A DNA stretch of 6,317 nt from Gammaproteobacteria bacterium (GCA_018820745.1 JAHJNP010000275.1:1-6317), one strand, 5' to 3'. Positions 1 through 4,762 are shown, counted from the first letter of the stretch. The notes: generated by a model from the letters alone, not told the origin. Numbers and translations are program-made.

Positions 1-223
1 CGAAGTAGCCCACCGACACGAACAGCAGCTTGTTTTCGCGCCTGGCGCGGGCGACGGTATCGGCATTCCATTCCTGCCAGGCGACCGGGTCGCTGCCGTG
101 CAGGGCCAGATAGGGTGAAGGGTGGTTGACGAGCTGATTGACTGGCGCGGCCGCAACCGCAGCAGGCAACAGCAAAGTCAGCAGCAGGGAGGCAAATGCT
201 GTTGCGCGTTCAAACCCGGACAT
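1..223 (-). CDS. Secreted thioredoxin-fold protein, DUF255/SSP411-type N-terminus (partial)
   Basis: Only the first 74 codons are present; the gene runs off the left edge. The protein starts with a typical Sec signal peptide (hydrophobic stretch about residues 10-25, ending AVAAA), so it is probably periplasmic. The mature part shows NHPSPYLALHGSDPVAWQEW and then a helix leading into KLLFVSVGYF (65-74). This is the signature of the thioredoxin-like DUF255 domain of SSP411/YyaL-type proteins (family form NHxSPYLLQH..NPVDW..W, then ENKPIFLSIGYS.CHWCHVM). The window ends just before the expected Cys-His-Trp-Cys, so the active site cannot be confirmed. The start ATG (223-221) lies inside the end of the anti-sigma gene and overlaps it by 14 bases, which implies translational coupling in one operon with the ECF sigma and anti-sigma genes. 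It could be a short single-domain thioredoxin or a full-length SSP411 protein; a short one is likelier for a secreted form. Confidence 0.8.
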   Translation of the reverse strand, partial: MSGFERATAFASLLLTLLLPAAVAAAPVNQLVNHPSPYLALHGSDPVAWQEWNADTVARARRENKLLFVSVGYF

Positions 224-941
224 AGGTCCAGCCTTGCTGGAGCCGGGTGATGATCTCGCCGATGGCGGTCGGTGCAGTCTGGGTGGCCGGCAGCAGGATG
301 ACCTTTTCACCGTCGTTCGTGAAACGGGAAATGGACTGGCTGCATGCCACCCAGTTCAGGTTGGCATGGCGCTGTTTCATGCCCGCCATGCGCGCCGCGT
401 GGGGGCTGACCCCGGCGCGCAGCAAATCGATGCCGCGGCTGTTGGCGATGATTTCAAGCTGCATCGCCCGCCCCTGCCGCTCCGCCTCGTCGAGCAAGTG
501 CTCGGCCTGGTCCAGCACCGCCAGCATCTTGTCGGGCGCGGCGCTGTCGAGGTGCAGCATGACCCGATTGGGATCGGCCGCCTGCGTCAGGCTGACCATC
601 TGAAAGCCGCCCTGAACGGCCACCGGAACGGCGGCCACCGCTTGCGGCTCGAGGCCACGCAAGGCCCAGCCCCCGCTCAGTCCCGCAACCAGGACAAGAC
701 AGCCGTAAGCGCAGCGCTGCATGAACTGGCGCCGGGAGGCCGGGCGCAGTTCCCGGCCGGCGGCGACCGGCGGTTCGGCATAGGCCAGCCGCACCATGCT
801 CTGCAGGGTGCGCAGCGCGCAGACACGCTGCGCCAGTTCCTTGTCGTCGCGTATCCGGGCGATGATCGTTTCGCTCTCGGCCACGTCGAGCTCGCCATCG
901 ACAAAGGCATGCAGGGTTTCATCCGAAACGACGGGGTTCAT
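210..941 (-). CDS. Membrane anti-sigma factor with periplasmic DsrE-like domain
   Basis: The product is 243 residues. Residues 1-55 resemble the cytoplasmic domain of ECF anti-sigma factors (LHAFVDGELD at 10-19, then an acidic/basic helix and ELAQRVCALR). The HxxxCxxC zinc motif is absent; only His11 and Cys41 remain. Residues about 76-97 form the single membrane segment, preceded by SRRQFM (69-74), which resembles a twin-arginine motif. Residues about 123-243 form an extracytoplasmic domain that matches, by eye, the two secreted DsrE-like proteins encoded divergently: VMLH ending at His130, SRGIDLL (168-174), VACSQSI with Cys200, and a GEI..L..GWTYV ending (228-241). The ATG overlaps the sigma-factor stop as ATGA (938-941), and the stop overlaps the following thioredoxin gene. 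The likely role is to hold the ECF sigma factor inactive until the periplasmic domain senses a signal, probably thiol or sulfur based (inference). An open frame continues upstream through the sigma gene, but it is antisense-like in composition and the ATG at 941 is preferred. Confidence 0.85.
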   Translation of the reverse strand: MNPVVSDETLHAFVDGELDVAESETIIARIRDDKELAQRVCALRTLQSMVRLAYAEPPVAAGRELRPASRRQFMQRCAYGCLVLVAGLSGGWALRGLEPQAVAAVPVAVQGGFQMVSLTQAADPNRVMLHLDSAAPDKMLAVLDQAEHLLDEAERQGRAMQLEIIANSRGIDLLRAGVSPHAARMAGMKQRHANLNWVACSQSISRFTNDGEKVILLPATQTAPTAIGEIITRLQQGWTYVRV

Positions 942-1492
942 TTCACGCTCCTCAGCAGGGTCCGGACCGCAGGCTGCTGCGTCGCCGGATCCAGCAAATT
1001 TTTCAGGCTGGCGCGCGCGCGCGACAGCCGGCTCATCACCGTGCCCACCGGGATATCCAGAATTCCGGCCACCTCGGCATAGCCGAATTCCTCCAGATCG
1101 ACCAGCGTCAGCACCTGGCGCTGCCCCAGCGGCAGGCGGGCCACCGCTGCCCGCACGCAGGCGACCACCTCTTCGCGGTTGCAGCATGCCTCGGGCGAAT
1201 CGGCATTGGACACAAGCTCGTCCTGCCAGTCGTCGACATTGTCGAAGTCGCGCCGGCTGCGCAGGTAATCGAGCCAGCAGTGATTCAGGATCGACACCAT
1301 CCAGCCCTTCAGCACCGCCTCGTCGCGCAGCTGGGCGCGCCGCGCCCAGGCCTTGGACAGGGTTTCCTGCACCAGATCGTCGGCCAGTGCCGGATCGTGG
1401 CACCAGGCATAGGCAATGCGGTAGAGCAGCGGGCGCTGTGCCTCGATGCCGGGACGAAACGGGCCAAACAGTAAGCGGCTGATCATGGTCAT
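938..1492 (-). CDS. ECF-type RNA polymerase sigma factor
   Basis: The product is 184 residues, the usual size for an extracytoplasmic-function sigma factor. Region 2 spans about residues 18-82 (AWCHDPALADDLVQETLSKAW at 29-49, binding core polymerase and the -10 element; GWMVSILNHCWLDYLRSRR at 63-81). Region 4 spans about 112-168 (LPLGQRQVLTLVDLEEFGY, then the helix-turn-helix YAEVAGILDIPVGTVMSRLSRAR that reads the -35). The linker between them has Cys103-Cys104, with further Cys at 31, 72 and 112. The gene directly precedes its anti-sigma partner with an ATGA overlap. Start choice: ATG 1492 or ATG 1486 (Met3). No Shine-Dalgarno sequence is visible, and a candidate ECF promoter ends at 1499, so the transcript may start at or beside the ATG. 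The same promoter motif points toward the divergent DsrE genes, which suggests autoregulation and control of that operon. Confidence 0.92.
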   Translation of the reverse strand: MTMISRLLFGPFRPGIEAQRPLLYRIAYAWCHDPALADDLVQETLSKAWARRAQLRDEAVLKGWMVSILNHCWLDYLRSRRDFDNVDDWQDELVSNADSPEACCNREEVVACVRAAVARLPLGQRQVLTLVDLEEFGYAEVAGILDIPVGTVMSRLSRARASLKNLLDPATQQPAVRTLLRSVK

Positions 1493-1498
1493 TTAGGG

Positions 1499-1526
1499 AA
1501 GACGAGGGCAGTGGTCCATTTATTCC
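1499..1526 (-). promoter_or_regulatory. Candidate ECF promoter for the sigma operon
   Basis: Reading the minus strand, GGAATAA occupies 1526-1520, followed by 15 bases and CGTCTT at 1504-1499. Its -35 GGAA core and CGTC-type -10 are typical of ECF sigma promoters. The identical pair of elements with the identical 15-base spacer occurs on the plus strand at 1549-1576. Expected transcription start is about 1491-1494, essentially at the sigma-factor ATG (1492). It is probably autoregulatory. Confidence 0.75.
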
Positions 1527-1539
1527 ATAAAAATGGACC
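1513..1539. repeat. Inverted repeat in the divergent promoter region
   Basis: GGTCCATTT (1513-1521) and AAATGGACC (1531-1539) are perfect 9-base inverted arms separated by 9 bases. The repeat covers the -35 and most of the spacer of the candidate sigma-operon promoter and stops before the -35 of the divergent promoter. It could be an operator for a separate regulator, or a by-product of the repeated ATGGA/TCCAT units in this region. No T-run follows on either strand, so it is not an intrinsic terminator. Confidence 0.5.
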
Positions 1540-1548
1540 CACAGGAAT

Positions 1549-1576
1549 GGAATAAGCGTCCCATGTAATGCGTCTT
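1549..1576 (+). promoter_or_regulatory. Candidate ECF promoter for the DsrE-like genes
   Basis: GGAATAA (1549-1555), 15 bases, then CGTCTT (1571-1576), exactly matching elements and spacing on the opposite strand at 1526-1499. Expected transcription start is about 1582, giving an untranslated leader of roughly 50 bases before the first DsrE-like gene (ATG 1634). A small inverted repeat, CAATA-GGCT-TATTG (1579-1592), would lie at the extreme 5' end of that leader. Confidence 0.78.
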
Positions 1577-1633
1577 ATCAATAGGCTTATTGTTCATTAG
1601 GCCAGTTTATACAACGTCAATCAGGAGACCACC

Positions 1634-2056
1634 ATGACCCGTATTCTCACCCCGTTCCTAGCCGCCCTGCTTCTGGCAACCGCACCCATGGCCGCCAGCG
1701 CCGCAGAAGAAAAGGTGGTGTACCACGTCAACGACGCCTCGAACGCGCGTGCCGCCATGCGCAACGTCCAGAACCACCTCAATGCCGCGCCGGATGCAAA
1801 GATCGTCGTCGTCACCCACAGCAAGGGCATCGATTTTCTGCTGAATGACGCCAAAGACGCCAAAGGCGACGGTTACGACGCCCAGGTGGCAGGCCTGGTG
1901 GCCAAAGGCGTCGGCTTCAGGGTCTGCGCCAACACCCTGAAGGCCCGCAAGCTGGACGCCAGCGCAGTGAACCCGGACGCCACCATCGTGCCGTCCGGCG
2001 TGGCCGAAATCGGCAAACTGCAGGCCCAGGAAGGCTACGTCTACCTGAAGCCCTGA
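1634..2056 (+). CDS. Secreted DsrE-like protein, copy 1
   Basis: The product is 140 residues with a Sec signal peptide (hydrophobic core about 8-21, likely cleavage after ASA at 23), hence periplasmic. The mature domain of about 117 residues has the alternating strand/helix pattern of DsrE/DsrF-like proteins. It has VVYH (28-31) in the first strand, KIVVVTHSKGIDFLL (56-70), and VCANTL with a single Cys98 near the position of the sulfur-carrying Cys of DsrE/TusD. It ends GYVYLKP. Cytoplasmic DsrE family members relay sulfane sulfur; the role of secreted versions is not established, so function here is inference. AGGAGA (1623-1628) lies 5 bases before the ATG. It is the first gene after the candidate ECF promoter and has paralogues in the next gene and in the anti-sigma periplasmic domain. 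Confidence 0.85.
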   Translation: MTRILTPFLAALLLATAPMAASAAEEKVVYHVNDASNARAAMRNVQNHLNAAPDAKIVVVTHSKGIDFLLNDAKDAKGDGYDAQVAGLVAKGVGFRVCANTLKARKLDASAVNPDATIVPSGVAEIGKLQAQEGYVYLKP

Positions 2057-2097
2057 TCGACCGCACCACACAGAAACCACAACAACAACAAACGTCC

Positions 2098-2129
2098 GGC
2101 CGCCCTCTCAAGGGCGGCCCTTGAGAGGG
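2098..2129 (+). promoter_or_regulatory. Two mutually exclusive hairpins between the DsrE-like genes
   Basis: Stem A pairs GGCCGCCC (2098-2105) with GGGCGGCC (2112-2119), loop TCTCAA. Stem B pairs CCCTCTCAAG (2103-2112) with CTTGAGAGGG (2120-2129), loop GGCGGCC. Both are perfect and share 2103-2119, so an RNA can form only one at a time. Neither is followed by a U-run, so this is not a standard terminator. Stem B would bury the purine-rich GAGAGGGA (2123-2130) just upstream of a 24-codon open frame at 2139. It may be an RNA switch, a processing or stability element, or an intercistronic structure that adjusts the two DsrE levels. Confidence 0.55.
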
Positions 2130-2138
2130 AAAACCAGC

Positions 2139-2213
2139 ATGAAATCACCACTGCGCCTGGCGCGGTTCGCCGCCGGCTTGCCCTCGTTCTCATCATCCAC
2201 CGACTGGAGATAA
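2139..2213 (+). CDS. Possible 24-residue leader peptide before DsrE-like copy 2
   Basis: ATG 2139 opens a frame of 24 codons (begins MKSPLRLARF, ends STDWR) that stops with TAA at 2211-2213, one codon before the ATG of the next gene and in the same frame. A purine-rich GAGAGGGA lies 8 bases upstream, inside the arm of the alternative hairpin. The Shine-Dalgarno sequence of the downstream gene lies within its last codons. That arrangement would allow termination-reinitiation coupling. No family resemblance is seen; it may simply be a chance open frame. Confidence 0.3.
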   Translation: MKSPLRLARFAAGLPSFSSSTDWR

Positions 2214-2216
2214 GCC

Positions 2217-2663
2217 ATGTTTAAGCATTTCCGTTCCATTTTCCTCGTCACCTCGTCGCTTCTGCTGGTCTCGGCGGCCCCCCCTGCCCTGTCGGCAGGC
2301 CAGGACGGTCCTGAATACAAATACGTCCTCCACATCAGCGACATGGACCCGTCCAAGCAGGAGCTCATCCTGAACAATGCGCGGAACGTGCTCGATGCCT
2401 ACCCGCCCGGCGAGGTGGAAGTCGAGGTGGTTGCCTACGGCCCGGGTCTGCGCCTGATGTTCGCCGACAACGCCAATGCCAAGCGCCTCGATTCGCTGGC
2501 CCAGAGCGGCGTCAAGTTCTCCGCCTGCGGCAACACCATCAAGGGCATGACGAAGCTGATGGGCGAAGCACCGAAGCTGAACCCGTCTGCCGGCGTGGTG
2601 CCCGGCGGCATCATTCGCATCGGCGAACTGGTCCACCAGGGATACATCTACGTCAAGCCCTGA
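2217..2663 (+). CDS. Secreted DsrE-like protein, copy 2
   Basis: The product is 148 residues with a signal peptide (hydrophobic about 8-21, likely cleavage after LSA at 27), hence periplasmic. The mature domain parallels copy 1: YVLH (36-39), VEVEVVAYGPGLRLMF (67-82), and SACGNTI with the only Cys at 104. A short insert precedes the final strand, and it ends GELVHQGYIYVKP, close to the GYVYLKP ending of copy 1. GGAGA (2206-2210) is 6 bases before the ATG. The two copies diverge strongly except at these motifs, so they are old paralogues rather than a recent duplication and may form a heteromer, as cytoplasmic DsrE/F/H do (inference). The gap of about 160 bases from copy 1 contains alternative hairpins but no visible promoter, so cotranscription is likely. 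A terminator follows immediately. Confidence 0.85.
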   Translation: MFKHFRSIFLVTSSLLLVSAAPPALSAGQDGPEYKYVLHISDMDPSKQELILNNARNVLDAYPPGEVEVEVVAYGPGLRLMFADNANAKRLDSLAQSGVKFSACGNTIKGMTKLMGEAPKLNPSAGVVPGGIIRIGELVHQGYIYVKP

Positions 2664-2665
2664 CA

Positions 2666-2694
2666 CCCGGGGTGGGGGACCACCCGGGCTTTTT
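2666..2694 (+). terminator. Intrinsic terminator after DsrE-like copy 2
   Basis: CCCGGGGTGG (2666-2675) pairs with CCACCCGGG (2680-2688) with one bulged G and a GGGA loop, followed by CTTTTT (2689-2694). It starts 3 bases after the stop codon. Termination may be partial, since the porin 55 bases downstream has no clear promoter of its own. Confidence 0.8.
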
Positions 2695-2712
2695 GCAGGG
2701 CACAGGCCCTGC
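2695..2712 (+). promoter_or_regulatory. Hairpin in the porin leader
   Basis: GCAGGGC (2695-2701) and GCCCTGC (2706-2712) form a perfect 7-base stem with loop ACAG, directly after the preceding terminator and 37 bases before the porin start. No U-run follows. It could protect a processed porin mRNA end or modulate read-through. Confidence 0.4.
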
Positions 2713-2749
2713 CTGATTTACCTTTAAACCTTAATCGAGGAGCAAGAAA

Positions 2750-4105
2750 TTGGGAGAGAACAAACAATTCAAGCGCGCACTGATCGGCGCAGCCTGCACC
2801 CTGGCTTTCGCCGCGGCGGGCACGGCCCAGGCGGCCAACTGGCTGATGCTGCAGGGCACCGAAGACCCGGGCGCCGCCGCGCGCGCCAATGTGTGGGGCT
2901 TTGTCCAGGCCCAGTACCAGAAGGACTTCAGCGACCCCAATGCCACGGGGCAATATGTGCCGCCCAAACTGATTGGACCCAATCTGGACGCTCAGGACGG
3001 TTTCAACATCAACCGCGCCCGCATCGGCGTCCGCGGCACCGGCTTTCCGCTTGACACCCGGATCAACTATTTCGTGCTGCTCGAGATGGGCAACAACGGC
3101 ATCACCCATGGCAACGGCGCCTTCGCCAGGCTCACCGATGCCAGTGTCACCCTGAACTACATTCCGGGTGCCCGCGTTCGCGCCGGCCTGTTCAAGACCC
3201 CAGGCTCCGAAGAAGGCCTGCAGGCCATCCATGTATTCGACTACATCAACTTCACCGAGGCCTCCAACGGCCTGCTGCTGGAGCGGCTTCCCAACAAGGC
3301 GTACACCGCCAACCTGCCCGCTGCTACGGAAGCTCAACTCCAGGGCGGTGCCAGCCTGAACGGATTCAACAGCCCGGTTGGTGCCTTCCGCGATGTGGGT
3401 GTGCAGGTGTTCGACGCCTTCGATGTCGGCAACGACTGGGAAGTCTCCTACGCTGCGATGATCGGCAACGGCAACGGCATCGAGTTCAGCAACAGCGATG
3501 GCGAATACGACAAGTACCTGTATCTGTCGGCCGAGAAGAAGTACGGTGGCAAGGGTCCCAAGGCGGAAGGTTTGAAGTTCTTCGCCTGGGGTCAATGGGG
3601 CGAGCGCCTGCTGGATAACACGCCTACCGGGACCGATCTGAAATCCTACGATCGGGATCGTGCCGGCCTGGGCGTGAAGTACATGAAGAAACCCTTTCGC
3701 GTGACGGCCGAGTACATCACCGCAGACGGCATGATCTGGGTCGGGCCGGACAAGCCCAGTTTCTATTTTGCGAATCCTCCTAGTGCCATCGGTGCCAACA
3801 ACGGGGCCGACGCCAAAGCCAGTGGCTGGTATGTGGAAGGCGGCTGGTATATCCCCAACACCAAGTTCGAGCTCGATGCCCGCTTCGACACCATGACGCG
3901 CCTGGAGGGCCGTAACGATGAACACCAGTTCGACAAATGGACCTTGGGGGTGCAATACCACTTCAATCCAAAGACCCGCGTCACCGTCAACTACGAGATC
4001 CGCGACTTCGAGTGCACTGCCAGCACGACCCCTTGTGCCAACGCCAACAAAAACCTAAGCGGCGTGGGTGACAAGATCGGCGTGCAGCTGACGGCGATTT
4101 TCTAG
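2750..4105 (+). CDS. Outer-membrane porin (OprO/OprP-like)
   Basis: The product is 451 residues. The start is TTG 2750, chosen because GAGGAG (2737-2742) lies 7 bases upstream and the translation immediately gives a signal peptide (cleavage near AQA at 28); no ATG is available nearby. The mature protein begins with ANVWGFVQAQYQ and continues with FNINRARIGVRGT, a pattern of amphipathic strands and glycine/aspartate turns typical of trimeric porins of the phosphate-selective O/P type. It ends in LTAIF with the C-terminal Phe recognised by the outer-membrane assembly machinery. Cys422 and Cys429 near the end could form a loop disulfide. Substrate cannot be read from sequence. It lies downstream of the secreted DsrE genes on the same strand, with a terminator between, so it may be expressed by read-through of the ECF promoter or from a promoter of its own that I could not identify. 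Confidence 0.9.
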   Translation: MGENKQFKRALIGAACTLAFAAAGTAQAANWLMLQGTEDPGAAARANVWGFVQAQYQKDFSDPNATGQYVPPKLIGPNLDAQDGFNINRARIGVRGTGFPLDTRINYFVLLEMGNNGITHGNGAFARLTDASVTLNYIPGARVRAGLFKTPGSEEGLQAIHVFDYINFTEASNGLLLERLPNKAYTANLPAATEAQLQGGASLNGFNSPVGAFRDVGVQVFDAFDVGNDWEVSYAAMIGNGNGIEFSNSDGEYDKYLYLSAEKKYGGKGPKAEGLKFFAWGQWGERLLDNTPTGTDLKSYDRDRAGLGVKYMKKPFRVTAEYITADGMIWVGPDKPSFYFANPPSAIGANNGADAKASGWYVEGGWYIPNTKFELDARFDTMTRLEGRNDEHQFDKWTLGVQYHFNPKTRVTVNYEIRDFECTASTTPCANANKNLSGVGDKIGVQLTAIF

Positions 4106-4139
4106 GCAGAAACAGTTTTTTTGTATGGGTCTCCTCATG

Positions 4140-4169
4140 CCCACCAGGTCAAACTGGTGGGTTTTTTTT
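4140..4169 (+). terminator. Intrinsic terminator after the porin
   Basis: CCCACCAG (4140-4147) and CTGGTGGG (4154-4161) form a perfect 8-base stem with loop GTCAAA, followed by eight T (4162-4169). It closes the DsrE-porin transcription unit. Confidence 0.93.
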
Positions 4170-4170
4170 G

Positions 4171-4198
4171 CGAATAGACCAGGCAGGCTTGTCGTTCA
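4171..4198 (+). promoter_or_regulatory. Weak ECF-like promoter match before the lipoprotein gene
   Basis: CGAATAG (4171-4177), 15 bases, then CGTTCA (4193-4198) has the same spacing as the two strong GGAATAA-N15-CGTCTT promoters but agrees at only 5 of 7 and 3 of 6 positions. It sits just after the porin terminator and about 50 bases before the lipoprotein ATG, where a promoter is expected. It could be a chance match. Confidence 0.25.
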
Positions 4199-4249
4199 GC
4201 CACCGACGTGCGACAACGCCGAACAACACTTTTCCATGAAAGGAACGCA

Positions 4250-4762
4250 ATGAACTTATTTCATTCACCCGGCGTCAAGTGGCTGGGCCTGCTGGCGGCC
4301 GCCAGCCTGCTCTCCGGCTGTGCCGGCACGGGCGACAGCAGCGAGGCCCAGAGCGGGCGCATCAGGATCACCTCCGAACCCGCGGGCGCCATCGCCTATG
4401 CGGACGGCACCGAACTTGGCGCGACGCCACTGGCGATCGCGCCCGGCAACCACTTCCGTTCGGGCTTTGTGGGGTTTTCCTACCGCTATGTCGGCAAGCT
4501 ATCGATCAAGAAACCCGGGTGCGAGACCTGGTCGACCGAAGTCAATGACGCAATTTTGTCGAAGGATATTCACGCCAGGCTGAAGTGCGATCCGAATTAC
4601 CGGCCCGCAGCCGCCGCCCCTGCTCCCGGCACGCCAGCCGGCACGGCGACCGGCGATCAGGCCATCGAGCGGCTGGAACGCATTGAATCGCTGCGCAAGA
4701 AAGGGCTGATCAGCGAGGAAGAATACAAGCAGCTACGGGGCCGCATTCTCGAGAAACTCTGA
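4250..4762 (+). CDS. Lipoprotein with PEGA and SHOCT domains
   Basis: The product is 170 residues. The start is ATG 4250, with AGGA at 4241-4244, rather than an in-frame upstream ATG at 4208 that would put a charged stretch before the signal peptide. The N-terminus is a lipoprotein signal: hydrophobic core 11-21, lipobox LSGC with Cys24. Residues about 36-112 read as a PEGA-type beta domain (GRIRITSEPAGAIAYADGTE, LGATPLAI, then a second half with KKPGCETW); such domains are extracytoplasmic. A Pro/Ala/Thr-rich linker follows (about 116-134). The C-terminal 33 residues (IERLERIESLRKKGLISEEE onward) are a SHOCT motif, a short helical oligomerisation module. Cys90 and Cys112 (in PGCETW and LKCDP) could pair. 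Ser25 would not be the residue after the lipid Cys; Ala25 is, which favours outer-membrane sorting. Function is unknown. It is flanked by terminators on both sides, so it is a single-gene unit. Confidence 0.85.
   Translation: MNLFHSPGVKWLGLLAAASLLSGCAGTGDSSEAQSGRIRITSEPAGAIAYADGTELGATPLAIAPGNHFRSGFVGFSYRYVGKLSIKKPGCETWSTEVNDAILSKDIHARLKCDPNYRPAAAAPAPGTPAGTATGDQAIERLERIESLRKKGLISEEEYKQLRGRILEKL

Noticed and set aside
138..1082. Plus-strand open frame opposite the sigma/anti-sigma genes
   Set aside because: No domain, no ribosome-binding site, and it lies wholly antisense to well-supported genes.
942..1403. Upstream extension of the anti-sigma frame into a 397-codon protein
   Set aside because: The extension is an Arg/Gly/Ala-rich shadow of the sigma-factor gene; the ATGA overlap at 938-941 is the normal sigma/anti-sigma arrangement.
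2078..2092. (AAC)n tract as a microsatellite
   Set aside because: Only about four units; more likely an unstructured leader segment than a meaningful repeat.
2648..3961. Long minus-strand open frame of 437 codons opposite the porin
   Set aside because: It is antisense to a porin with signal peptide, C-terminal Phe and ribosome-binding site; its translation has no recognisable domain and reflects high GC codon bias.
4115..4122. T-run just after the porin stop as a terminator
   Set aside because: No stem precedes it; the real terminator with a perfect stem and eight T is at 4140-4169.
4208..4249. Upstream ATG giving a 14-residue longer lipoprotein
   Set aside because: It would put a strongly charged segment before the lipoprotein signal and lacks a Shine-Dalgarno sequence; ATG 4250 has one.
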